This document shows, piece after piece, positions 45,368-54,125 of a DNA stretch of 64,000 nucleotides (positions are counted from its first letter, which is position 1; every line of letters starts with the position of its first letter). Below the pieces are notes generated by a model that had not been told where the DNA came from, made no database searches, and saw nothing but the letters and a program-made list of their open reading frames with translations. The DNA is from an uncultured beta proteobacterium (GTDB lineage: Bacteria; Pseudomonadota; Gammaproteobacteria; Burkholderiales; Burkholderiaceae_B). A program made the translations under genes and the position numbers. The DNA is taken from the NCBI GenBank assembly GCA_903821335.1, contig CAIJKV010000181.1, positions 1 to 64,000 of the forward strand. The letters run 5' to 3'.

Positions 45368-46390
45368 ATGACCACAACAGTCCCCGACTACGAGAACCTA
45401 GGCCTAAGCGGCCTGAAAGTCCCCCGACTCTGGCTGGGTGCCATGATGTTCGGCGACCAGACCACCGAGGACGATGCGCGGGAAATCGTAGCCGTGACGC
45501 GTGATGCGGGGCTCAACGCGATCGACACCGCCGACAATTACGCGGGTGGCGAATCCGAGCGCATTGTTGGACGGCTGATCGCCGCGGATCGCTCTCGCTG
45601 GGTAGTTGCCACTAAAGTTGCCAATCCGATCGGCAAGGAACCCAATGACCGCGGTCTGTCCAGACGCTGGCTGACGCAGGAGGTCGACAATAGCCTCAAA
45701 CGACTGGGAACGGACTGGATTGATGTGTACTACATGCACAAGGACGACGAGACCACCCCGATCGAGGAAACCCTGTCGACTTTCGCGCGCCTGATCGATC
45801 AGGGCAAAATTCGTTATTACGGCGTGTCGAACTTCAGAGGCTGGCGCGTCGCCCGCATGGTCGAGACCGCGCGGCGCATGGGCATCCCCCAACCGATCGT
45901 CTGCCAGCCACCCTACAGTGCCGTCACCCGCCTGATCGAAACTGAACTGATCCCGGCCTGCGATAACTATGGCCTGGGTGTGGTGGCATACAGCCCGCTT
46001 GCTCGCGGCGTACTCAGTGGCAAGTACCAGCCCGACGTGACGCCCGATCCGCAAAGCCGGGCGGGTCGTGGCGATCGCCGCATGCACCAGACAGAGTTCC
46101 GGCCCGAATCCATGAACATCGCCAATGCGCTCAAGGCCCATGCCGAGCAGCGGGGCCTGAGCCCTACGCACTTCGCGATCGCCTGGGCACTGAACAACAA
46201 ACTGATGAGCGGCGTGATCGGTGGCCCGCGCACGCTCGCGCAGTGGCAGGATTACGTGGCGGCCTTGTCCGTGAAGATCACGACCGAAGATGAAAAGCTG
46301 GTCGATGCACTGGTGCCCCCGGGCTATGCCTCGACCCACGGTTTTGTCGATCCGCAATATCCCATACTGGGGCGCTCAGCGCGCGAATAG
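45368..46390 (+). CDS. Aldo/keto reductase
   Basis: A 340-residue NADPH-dependent aldo/keto reductase. The tetrad is visible: Asp and Tyr in AIDTADNYAGGESE, Lys in WVVATKVANP and His in DVYYMHKDDETTP. YYGVSNFRGW and PLARGVLSGKYQP are typical of the YakC/GSP69-like group. It is divergent from the Tat-Bug gene. A strong terminator follows. The carbonyl substrate is unknown. Confidence 0.93.
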   Translation: MTTTVPDYENLGLSGLKVPRLWLGAMMFGDQTTEDDAREIVAVTRDAGLNAIDTADNYAGGESERIVGRLIAADRSRWVVATKVANPIGKEPNDRGLSRRWLTQEVDNSLKRLGTDWIDVYYMHKDDETTPIEETLSTFARLIDQGKIRYYGVSNFRGWRVARMVETARRMGIPQPIVCQPPYSAVTRLIETELIPACDNYGLGVVAYSPLARGVLSGKYQPDVTPDPQSRAGRGDRRMHQTEFRPESMNIANALKAHAEQRGLSPTHFAIAWALNNKLMSGVIGGPRTLAQWQDYVAALSVKITTEDEKLVDALVPPGYASTHGFVDPQYPILGRSARE

Positions 46391-46406
46391 TCAGCCGGGA
46401 CAGACC

Positions 46407-46442
46407 AAGGGGTCGCAAGAGCATGCCTTGCGACCCCTTTTT
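46407..46442 (+). terminator. Rho-independent terminator after the aldo/keto reductase
   Basis: AAGGGGTCGCAAG and CTTGCGACCCCTT form a perfect 13-bp GC-rich stem with a 7-base loop, followed directly by Ts. It isolates the reductase from glcB downstream. Confidence 0.92.
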
Positions 46443-46604
46443 CCTTGACGGTCGTGCGCGACCAGAAAACGTCATTGCGCTACGCCAGCAGGCCTGCTGA
46501 CAGATTTTCTGCCGATAAATTAGTAAAATGGCGTTCTTTGCCCCAATACAAGGGTACCGGCAACGGCACCTCCGCACCGTCCATCCAAATCAAGGTCAAT
46601 CCGC

Positions 46605-48830
46605 ATGACTGCTCGCACCACTTGCAACCGTCTCCAGGTCGCCACTGTTCTGTATCGTTTTATTGAAGACAAAGTCCTGCCCGGTACCGGTGTTGACAGC
46701 GTGACCTTCTGGAAGGGATTTGATGCGATCGTCCACGACTTGACACCAAAGAACGCCGCGCTGCTAGCAGAGCGGGATCGCATCCAAACGCAAATGGACG
46801 CCTGGCACAGCGCACACCCTGGCCCGATCCAGGACATGGCGGCCTACCGCGCTTTCCTCGTGTCGATCGGTTACCTGGTCCCGGTGCCGGACAGCGTCGC
46901 GAGTACCACCACCAATGTCGATGCTGAACTCGCGCTGCAGGCGGGCCCGCAACTGGTTGTGCCCGTTCTCAACGCGCGTTACGCGCTCAACGCCGCCAAC
47001 GCACGCTGGGGTTCGCTCTATGACGCGTTATACGGATCCGATGCAATTGCCGAAACAGAAGGCGCGACCAAAGTGTCCGCCGACGGCAAAAGCTACAACC
47101 CGATTCGCGGTGCCCGCGTCATCGCATTCGCGCGCAAATTCCTGGATCAGTCCGCCCCCCTTGCAACAGGTACACACGCTGACGCCACGCACTACGCCGT
47201 ACAAGGCGGCAAACTGGTTGTCACCCTCAAGGATGGCAGCACGACCGGCCTGGCCGACGAAAACAAATTCGTGGGCTACCAAGGCCAGGCCAGCACGCCC
47301 ACTTCCGTGTTGCTGCGCAACAACGGCCTGCACATCGACATCCTGATCGACAACGCCAAGGGCATTGGCCGCGAAGACCCCGCTGGCGTCAACGACCTCA
47401 TCCTCGAAGCCGCGCTGTCAACCATCCTGGATCTTGAAGACTCCGTGGCCGTGGTCGACGCCGACGACAAAGTACTCGCCTATGACAACTGGCTCGGCAT
47501 CCTGAATGGCACACTGACCGAAAGCCTGACCAAGAACGGCAAGACCTTTACACGTACGCTGAATCACGACCGCAAGTACACCGCCGGCGTCGGTGCGCTC
47601 GACGCCCGGGACGGCGTCGTGACCCTGCATGGCCGTTCACTGCTGTTCCTGCGCAACGTGGGTCATCTGATGACCAACCCTGCCATCCTCGATGAGAATG
47701 GCCGCGAAATTTACGAAGGCATCTTAGACGCCGTCGTCACCGTCACCATCGCCCTGCACGACCTCAAGCGTGACAAAGATCATGCCTTTGGCAATTCACG
47801 CACTGGCTCGGTCTACATCGTCAAGCCCAAGATGCATGGCCCCGCTGAAGTCGCATTCTCAAGCGAACTGTTCGGTCGCGTCGAAGCCCTGCTGGGTCTG
47901 GCCCCCAACACGGTCAAGCTCGGCATCATGGATGAAGAGCGCCGCACCAGCGTCAACCTGAAAGCCTGTATCAACGAAGCCCGCGCGCGCGTGGCCTTCA
48001 TCAACACGGGCTTCCTGGACCGCACCGGCGACGAGATGCATACCGCGATGCTGGCAGGCCCCATGATCCGCAAGGGCGACATGAAGACTAGCAAGTGGCT
48101 GGGTTCCTACGAGCGCAGCAACGTGCTGACGGGCCTGTCCTGCGGCCTGCGTGGTCGCGCCCAGATTGGCAAGGGTATGTGGGCGATGCCCGACTTGATG
48201 GCCGCGATGCTCGAGCAAAAAATCGCACACCCCAAGGCTGGCGCCAATACTGCCTGGGTGCCCTCGCCCACGGCTGCCACCCTGCACGCATTGCATTACC
48301 ACCAGGTCAATGTCGCTGACGTCCAGAAAGACCTCGAGAAAGTCGACGGCAAGCAAGAAATAGACAAGCTGCTCAATGACATCCTGCAAGTGCCCGTCGC
48401 GGCACAGGCAAACTGGTCGCCCAAGGAAATCCAGGAAGAGCTCGACAACAACGCGCAGGGCATCCTGGGCTATGTCGTGCGCTGGATCGACCAGGGCGTC
48501 GGTTGCTCCAAAGTCCCAGACATTCATAACGTAGGTCTCATGGAAGACCGCGCCACGCTGCGTATTTCCAGCCAGCACATCGCCAACTGGCTGCATCACG
48601 GCATCGCTTCCGAAGCACAAGTCAACGAAACGCTCCAGCGCATGGCAAAGGTGGTCGACGGTCAAAACGCCGATGACCCACTCTATAAACCCATGGCTCC
48701 AAACTACGAGGCGTCCTACGCTTATCGCGCAGCACGTGATCTGGTGTTCAAGGGCATGGTGCAACCCAGCGGCTACACAGAACCCCTGCTGCATGCCTGG
48801 CGCCTGAAGGTCAAGCAGGCACTTGCCTGA
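46605..48830 (+). CDS. glcB: Malate synthase G
   Basis: Condenses glyoxylate with acetyl-CoA to malate. The 741-residue length matches the single-chain G isoform. [17 protein letters not shown] holds the acid/base region, [19 protein letters not shown] and [15 protein letters not shown] are isoform-G blocks, and [29 protein letters not shown] follows in outline. CAAGG precedes the ATG. No isocitrate lyase or glycolate oxidase is in the window, so the glyoxylate source is unclear. Confidence 0.97.
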   Translation: MTARTTCNRLQVATVLYRFIEDKVLPGTGVDSVTFWKGFDAIVHDLTPKNAALLAERDRIQTQMDAWHSAHPGPIQDMAAYRAFLVSIGYLVPVPDSVASTTTNVDAELALQAGPQLVVPVLNARYALNAANARWGSLYDALYGSDAIAETEGATKVSADGKSYNPIRGARVIAFARKFLDQSAPLATGTHADATHYAVQGGKLVVTLKDGSTTGLADENKFVGYQGQASTPTSVLLRNNGLHIDILIDNAKGIGREDPAGVNDLILEAALSTILDLEDSVAVVDADDKVLAYDNWLGILNGTLTESLTKNGKTFTRTLNHDRKYTAGVGALDARDGVVTLHGRSLLFLRNVGHLMTNPAILDENGREIYEGILDAVVTVTIALHDLKRDKDHAFGNSRTGSVYIVKPKMHGPAEVAFSSELFGRVEALLGLAPNTVKLGIMDEERRTSVNLKACINEARARVAFINTGFLDRTGDEMHTAMLAGPMIRKGDMKTSKWLGSYERSNVLTGLSCGLRGRAQIGKGMWAMPDLMAAMLEQKIAHPKAGANTAWVPSPTAATLHALHYHQVNVADVQKDLEKVDGKQEIDKLLNDILQVPVAAQANWSPKEIQEELDNNAQGILGYVVRWIDQGVGCSKVPDIHNVGLMEDRATLRISSQHIANWLHHGIASEAQVNETLQRMAKVVDGQNADDPLYKPMAPNYEASYAYRAARDLVFKGMVQPSGYTEPLLHAWRLKVKQALA

Positions 48831-48867
48831 CCGAGTTGCCATTCTCACCCAATCACCGGAGCGCCGC

Positions 48868-50328
48868 ATGAACGCCAGAGTCCCAATGCTCAACGCCGAG
48901 CAAGTCCTATCCGACGTCAGCCAGGCGTGGGACGATGATCTCGTCAAACAGATTAGCGACTACATCGAAATTCCGGCCAAATCACCGGCCTTCGACGCGA
49001 ACTGGGCCCAGGCCGGTCACCTCGATTCAGTGGTTCAGCGGGCCGCAGACTGGATCCTGGCCCAAAAAGTAGCGGGGTTAACGCTTGAAATCGTGCGTCT
49101 GCCCGGTCGCACACCGGTATTGTTTTTTGAAGTGGCGGGCACGCGCCCGTACATTGCTGGTGCCCAGACCGTACTGATGTACGGCCACCTCGACAAGCAG
49201 CCCGAGTTCGACGGCTGGCGGGCGGGACTCGGTCCCTGGACACCCAAATACATTGACGGAAAACTTTACGGACGCGGCGGCGCCGACGACGGCTACGCCG
49301 CCTACGCCAGCATCACCGCGATCCAGGCGCTCAAGCGCCAGCAAACCGGTCATCCGCGCATTGTTGGCCTGATCGAGACATGCGAAGAAAGCGGGTCACC
49401 GGACCTGCTGCCCTATGTCGACGCGCTGAGAACCCGCATGGGTAATGTCGGGCTGGTGATTTGCCTGGACAGCGGCGCCGGCAATTATGACCAGTTGTGG
49501 CTCACCACCAGCCTGCGCGGCATGGCCGCCGGCGTGCTCAAAGTTGAAATCCTGACCGAAGGCATCCACTCGGGGGACGCCTCGGGACTGGTGCCCTCGA
49601 GCTTTCGGATATTGCGCCACGTGCTGGACCGACTTGAAGACAGCGAAACTGGTCGTCTTTTGCCCGCAAATTTTCATTGCAAAATACCCGCTGACCGTCG
49701 TCAGCAGGCCGAGGCAACCGCAGCCATTCTTGGCGACGTGATTTATAAGCGCTTCCCGTGGGCGCACCACGATTGCGGGGGCTCGAGTCTGGTCGCATTT
49801 CCTACCACCACCGATCCCGTTGAGGCGCTGATCCGTCGCACCTGGACCCCCACGTTAAGCGTCACCGGTGCCGAAGGTTTTCCTGCGCTCAAAGACGCGG
49901 GCAACGTCTTGCGCCCCTTCACAGCCTTCAAGCTCAGCTTGCGCCTGCCACCACTGGTCGACGCCGACCAGGCAGTTCAGGAATTAAAGACTCTGCTTGA
50001 GGACAACGCCCCCTATCAGGCGAAAGTCACGTTCCATGCCGAAGGAACCTCTTGCGGCTGGAATGCGCCGGCCACGCAGCCATGGTTTGAGCAAGCGCTC
50101 AATCAGGCCAGCATGGCGCACTTCCAGGCTCCGGTCGGGTACATCGGCCAGGGTGGAACCATTCCACTGATGAGCCTGTTGAGCAAAGGCTTTCCGACTG
50201 CTCAGATGATGGTGTGCGGTGTATTGGGACCTCAGTCGAACGCCCATGGGCCGAATGAATTTCTCCATGTGCCCTACGCAAAAAGACTGACTGCTGCCGT
50301 CGCGCAAGTCATCGCGCAAATGCCATAA
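48868..50328 (+). CDS. M20-family metallopeptidase (dipeptidase/ArgE-like)
   Basis: A 486-residue zinc peptidase. VLMYGHLDKQPEFDGW carries the first metal His and the catalytic Asp, LYGRGGADDGYAAYA the bridging Asp, and ETCEESGSPDL the catalytic Glu pair. An inserted dimerisation domain follows with IHSGDASGLVPSS. CCGGAG precedes ATG 48868, 37 bases after glcB. It is cytosolic, with no signal peptide. Substrate may be a dipeptide or N-acyl amino acid. Confidence 0.91.
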   Translation: MNARVPMLNAEQVLSDVSQAWDDDLVKQISDYIEIPAKSPAFDANWAQAGHLDSVVQRAADWILAQKVAGLTLEIVRLPGRTPVLFFEVAGTRPYIAGAQTVLMYGHLDKQPEFDGWRAGLGPWTPKYIDGKLYGRGGADDGYAAYASITAIQALKRQQTGHPRIVGLIETCEESGSPDLLPYVDALRTRMGNVGLVICLDSGAGNYDQLWLTTSLRGMAAGVLKVEILTEGIHSGDASGLVPSSFRILRHVLDRLEDSETGRLLPANFHCKIPADRRQQAEATAAILGDVIYKRFPWAHHDCGGSSLVAFPTTTDPVEALIRRTWTPTLSVTGAEGFPALKDAGNVLRPFTAFKLSLRLPPLVDADQAVQELKTLLEDNAPYQAKVTFHAEGTSCGWNAPATQPWFEQALNQASMAHFQAPVGYIGQGGTIPLMSLLSKGFPTAQMMVCGVLGPQSNAHGPNEFLHVPYAKRLTAAVAQVIAQMP

Positions 50329-50347
50329 CCAATCGCTAAGAAACTCA

Positions 50348-51130
50348 ATGATCGATATCGAACGCGCGGCGCTTTCCCTGCTGCCGGCCTGGCAAAATCA
50401 TCAACCTATTCAATCAATCCCCGCTGACTGCAGACCGCAGTCGCGCGAAGAGGGCTATGCCGTCCAGGCCGCGCTCGTTCGCGCCTGCAATGAACCCGCG
50501 ATCGGCTGGAAAATCGCGGCGACCAGCAGCGCCGGACAGGCCCATCTGGGGGTCACCGGCCCGCTGGCCGGACGCCTGCTGGCCTCGCGATGCCTGCAAG
50601 ACGGGGCGACTGTGCCCCTGAACGGCAATGCCATGCGAGTCGCTGAAGCCGAGTTCGCTTTTCGTATGAAATCTGATGTGTCCGGCAACCCTGACATGCC
50701 ACTGGGCATACAGGACGTGATGTCTGCCGTTGCCAGCATGCATCTGGCCATTGAAATTCCTAATTCCCGCTTTGAGGATTTTTCCAAGGCCGGCGAGGCG
50801 CAACTAATCGCGGATTTCGCAGGTGCGTGCTTCCTGGTCCTGGGTCCGGAAATCAGCTTGAACTGGCGCGAGATTGACCTGAAGAATCACGAAGTGCGCA
50901 TGTTCATCGACGAAAACGTCGCTGCGGTCGGAAAAGGTGGAAACGTGCTGGGTGATCCCCGCCTGGCACTGACATGGATTGCGAACGAACTGATCAGCCA
51001 TGGCCAACACCTGTCGGCCGGCGACGTCATCATTACCGGCACCAGCATCGTGCCCGCCCCGATCGCCCCAGGCAACACCCTGCGCGCCGACTTCGGTGTG
51101 CTGGGTTCAGTCAGCGCCCGTATCGGTTAA
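50348..51130 (+). CDS. 2-keto-4-pentenoate hydratase (MhpD)-like FAH-superfamily protein
   Basis: A 260-residue protein of the MhpD/HpaH branch. IGWKIAATSSAGQAHLGVTGPLAG-type residues, VAEAEFAFRM and LAIEIPNSRFEDF hold the acidic metal ligands. LSAGDVIITGTS and GNTLRADFG close the fold. Relatives hydrate 2-oxopent-4-enoate or decarboxylate oxalocrotonate in meta-cleavage pathways. No ring-cleavage dioxygenase lies beside it, so its pathway here is uncertain. Confidence 0.87.
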   Translation: MIDIERAALSLLPAWQNHQPIQSIPADCRPQSREEGYAVQAALVRACNEPAIGWKIAATSSAGQAHLGVTGPLAGRLLASRCLQDGATVPLNGNAMRVAEAEFAFRMKSDVSGNPDMPLGIQDVMSAVASMHLAIEIPNSRFEDFSKAGEAQLIADFAGACFLVLGPEISLNWREIDLKNHEVRMFIDENVAAVGKGGNVLGDPRLALTWIANELISHGQHLSAGDVIITGTSIVPAPIAPGNTLRADFGVLGSVSARIG

Positions 51131-51248
51131 CAACGCCCGCGAGGGTTCACTTTGTCAGCATGGGGTAACTACGGATGACACCACAGCGTGTTTACCGTAG
51201 TGTCACACCCACACAAAATATGCGTCACGCGACGTGGAAGGAAGTATC

Positions 51249-52220
51249 GTGAACGGTTTGAAAAAAATATTGCTGAGCGCAGTCCTTGCCGCAATGCCGC
51301 TCGTTGCCATGTCGGCCGACAAATGGCCGAGCCAGTCCATCACTTTTATTGTTCCCTACCCACCGGGTGGCCCGACCGACATCATGGCGCGTCTGCTGTC
51401 CGTGCCGCTGGGCAACAAGCTCGGCACGACCGTTGTCGTCGAGAACAAGGCCGGCGCCAGCGGCAACATCGGCAGCGGCATGGTGGCCCGTGCGAAGCCC
51501 GATGGCTACACGATTCTGCTTTCAACCAGCGGCAACATGTCGGTGAACCAGACACTGTTCAAAAACTTGAACTACGATCCGATCAAAGATCTGGCACCGA
51601 TCATCCAAATTTCAAAATTTCCGCTGGTACTGGAAGTAAAAGCTGACTCGCCCATCAAGACCTTACAGGAATACCTCGCCTTCGCCAAAGCCAACCCGAC
51701 CAAGGTGAGTTTTGGTTCGGCTGGCAATGGCTCTCCCCAACACTTGGGGCTTGAAATCGTCAAGGAAAGGACCGGTGCGCCGCTGCAACACATCCCTTAC
51801 AAAGGCGCAAGCCCGGCCCTGAACGATTTGCTGGGCGGGCAAATTTTCAGTATGTGCGACATCCTGGCGGGCTCAATCAACTACATCAAGGCTGGGCAGC
51901 TCTACCCGATCGCCGTGACAACAAAAGAGCGTTCAGCGTTGTTGCCCAACGTTCCAACAATGGCGGAATCCGGGTTACCTGGCTTTGACTATTTCGCCTG
52001 GCATGGCATCACCGCACCTGCCAAAACACCACCTGAAATCATTGCCAAATACAATACCGCGCTCAACGAAATCTTTGCCGACCCCGAATTCAAAAAGCGC
52101 TGGGAAGCGATAGGCAGCGAGGTCGTCGCTGGTACACCCGAGCAATTCCAGGCCCTGATTCTCTCTGAGTCTGTTCGTCTGGGAAAACTGGTCAAAGACC
52201 TTGGCGTTCAGTTGGACTAG
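51249..52220 (+). CDS. Bug/TctC-family periplasmic substrate-binding receptor
   Basis: A 323-residue Bug receptor with a signal peptide ending near AMSAD. FIVPYPPGGPTDIMARLLSV and ARAKPDGYTILLS are signatures. The GTG at 51249 has a purine-rich GGAAGGAAG upstream; another GTG lies at 51234. It follows the MhpD-like gene by about 118 bases and could supply that enzyme's pathway. No transporter membrane subunits are adjacent. Confidence 0.92.
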   Translation: MNGLKKILLSAVLAAMPLVAMSADKWPSQSITFIVPYPPGGPTDIMARLLSVPLGNKLGTTVVVENKAGASGNIGSGMVARAKPDGYTILLSTSGNMSVNQTLFKNLNYDPIKDLAPIIQISKFPLVLEVKADSPIKTLQEYLAFAKANPTKVSFGSAGNGSPQHLGLEIVKERTGAPLQHIPYKGASPALNDLLGGQIFSMCDILAGSINYIKAGQLYPIAVTTKERSALLPNVPTMAESGLPGFDYFAWHGITAPAKTPPEIIAKYNTALNEIFADPEFKKRWEAIGSEVVAGTPEQFQALILSESVRLGKLVKDLGVQLD

Positions 52221-52274
52221 TCCTATGCCTGCGTAGCGGTCAGTACAATCGGGGCTCCCTCAGGAGTTCGTCCC

Positions 52275-52625
52275 GTGACCACGCTATTCTTGCTTGCCCT
52301 ATCGAATATTTTCATGACCTTCGCCTGGTACGGGCATTTGAAATTCGGGGCAGACTGGCCGCTGTGGAAAGTCATCCTCATTTCTTGGGGCATCGCGCTG
52401 TTCGAATACTGCCTGGCCGTGCCGGCCAACCGTTACGGTTACGGCGAATTTTCGGGCTTTCAACTGAAGATTATTCAGGAAATCATCACGCTGATCGTGT
52501 TCATGATCTTTGCGGTGCTTTTTCTGAAGGAAAAATTGGCCTGGAACTACGTCGTGGCGTTTGGATTCCTGGGCGTTGCGGCGTTTTTTGCCTTCGCGTT
52601 CAAAGTTCCGACCACGGTCACCTAG
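52275..52625 (+). CDS. DUF486 small membrane protein
   Basis: A 116-residue integral membrane protein with four hydrophobic segments. NIFMTFAWYGHLKF, LFEYCLAVPANRYGYGEFSG and QLKIIQEIITLIVFMIFAV are the conserved DUF486 blocks. The fold is distantly like small multidrug-resistance transporters. Starts at GTG with AGGAG about nine bases upstream. Function unknown. Confidence 0.9.
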   Translation: MTTLFLLALSNIFMTFAWYGHLKFGADWPLWKVILISWGIALFEYCLAVPANRYGYGEFSGFQLKIIQEIITLIVFMIFAVLFLKEKLAWNYVVAFGFLGVAAFFAFAFKVPTTVT

Positions 52626-52772
52626 ACGTCAGGTTTATCGGCTAAAAGTGCCTACGGTGTGACACAACCATTCAATGCCGCACCGCAACAAATTCACTGT
52701 GACCTGCAGTGGGATATGATTGACGACAGGTTATGTATCCACGAGCTTGTACAAAATGAGAAGGAAGGGGAG

Positions 52773-53645
52773 ATGAGCGAAATTCGTTACGAAACGCCAA
52801 AGACCACAGAGGCGGCTGTCGTGCTGTTAATGGCGGCAAGCGGTCCGGCCAAAATACTATCGGGTGGCACCGATCTGTTGATCCAGATGCGGTCCGGCGC
52901 GCAGCAGCCCGGCTTGCTTGTGGACGTCAAACACATCGCCGAGATGACTTCAATCACGTTGGAAAATGACAGCTATCGCATCGGCGCGGCAGTGCCCTGT
53001 ATGAAACTGGTCGAGGACAAGGGTTTTGCCAAGACCTGGCCTGGCGTGATTGACGGTGTCAATCTGATTGGCTCGATCCAGGTGCGCGGGCGTGCGACAG
53101 TGGGCGGCAATCTGTGCAATGCCGGCCCTGCTGCCGACAGCGTGCCAGCCATGATCGCTGCGGGCGCGATCGCCACCATTGCCGGCCCCGCCGGGCGTCG
53201 CGAAGTGCCTGTCGAGCAGATCGCTACCGGACCGGGCAAGACATCGCTCGCCAAGGGTGAGCTCGTCGTCTCGTTCACCTTCCCCAAGCGTGCTGTGCGT
53301 TCAGGCGACGCCTACCTGCGCTTCACGCCACGCACCGAGATGGACATCGCAGTGGTCGGGGTTGGTATCAACCTGACTGTGGACGACCAAGGTGTATGCA
53401 CGCACGCACGCGTCTGCCTGGGGGCCGTGGCCGAGCGCGCCTTACTGGTGCAGCAAGCCGCCGATGCACTGATTGGCACGACCCTGGACGCCAAGGCGAT
53501 GGAAAAACTCGCCGCAGCGGCGAGTGCCGCCGCACGACCAATTGACGATAAACGCGGAACCAAAGAGTTTCGGATCAAGGTGTCGGGCGTGCTGGCCCGC
53601 CGCGCTGCACAAATTGCGCTCGACAGAGCGATGGGGAAGAACTGA
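52773..53645 (+). CDS. Molybdenum hydroxylase FAD-binding subunit
   Basis: A 290-residue medium subunit of a xanthine-dehydrogenase/CO-dehydrogenase-family enzyme. AKILSGGTDLLIQMRSG is the FAD pyrophosphate loop and RGRATVGGNLCNAGPAADS the second FAD loop. It passes electrons from the iron-sulfur subunit to an acceptor. GGAAGGGG precedes ATG 52773. It is first of three tightly packed subunit genes. Confidence 0.93.
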   Translation: MSEIRYETPKTTEAAVVLLMAASGPAKILSGGTDLLIQMRSGAQQPGLLVDVKHIAEMTSITLENDSYRIGAAVPCMKLVEDKGFAKTWPGVIDGVNLIGSIQVRGRATVGGNLCNAGPAADSVPAMIAAGAIATIAGPAGRREVPVEQIATGPGKTSLAKGELVVSFTFPKRAVRSGDAYLRFTPRTEMDIAVVGVGINLTVDDQGVCTHARVCLGAVAERALLVQQAADALIGTTLDAKAMEKLAAAASAAARPIDDKRGTKEFRIKVSGVLARRAAQIALDRAMGKN

Positions 53646-53646
53646 T

Positions 53647-54123
53647 ATGTCTAAGCATCATGTAACAACAACCATCAACGGTGACCCCGTTGAGTTCTTG
53701 TGCGACACGCAACAGACGCTGCTCGATGTCCTGCGCAATGAATTGAATATGACTGGCACCAAGGAAGGTTGCGCGACCGGTGACTGCGGCGCCTGTAGCG
53801 TCACCGTAGACGGCCGCCTGGTGTGTTCGTGCCTGGTACTCGGTGTCGAGGCCGAGGGCAAAGCCATCCAGACCATCGAAGGGATGGCGCAAGGCGAAAA
53901 CCTGCACGTCCTGCAACGCAAGTTTCTCGAGCACGCTGCGCTCCAGTGCGGGGTCTGCACGCCAGGGTTCCTGGTCGCTGCGCGTGCGCTGCTTGAGCGC
54001 AACCCCGACCCGACCGAGGAAGAAGTTCGCTTCTGGCTGGCGGGCAACCTGTGCCGTTGCACCGGTTACAACAAAATCATCGAAGCGGTGCTTGATGCCG
54101 CTCGCGAAATGCGGGGAGCCTGA
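53647..54123 (+). CDS. Molybdenum hydroxylase [2Fe-2S] subunit
   Basis: A 158-residue small subunit. The N-terminal plant-type cluster has [21 protein letters not shown]. The C-terminal helical domain has CGVCTPGFL and [12 protein letters not shown] for the second cluster. It starts one base after the medium-subunit stop. Four-helix C-terminal length is normal. Confidence 0.95.
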   Translation: MSKHHVTTTINGDPVEFLCDTQQTLLDVLRNELNMTGTKEGCATGDCGACSVTVDGRLVCSCLVLGVEAEGKAIQTIEGMAQGENLHVLQRKFLEHAALQCGVCTPGFLVAARALLERNPDPTEEEVRFWLAGNLCRCTGYNKIIEAVLDAAREMRGA

Positions 54124-54125
54124 AC

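Noticed and set aside
47859-48947. Minus-strand open frame of 362 codons opposite glcB
   Set aside because: GC-rich codon bias makes long antisense frames common; glcB is unambiguous.
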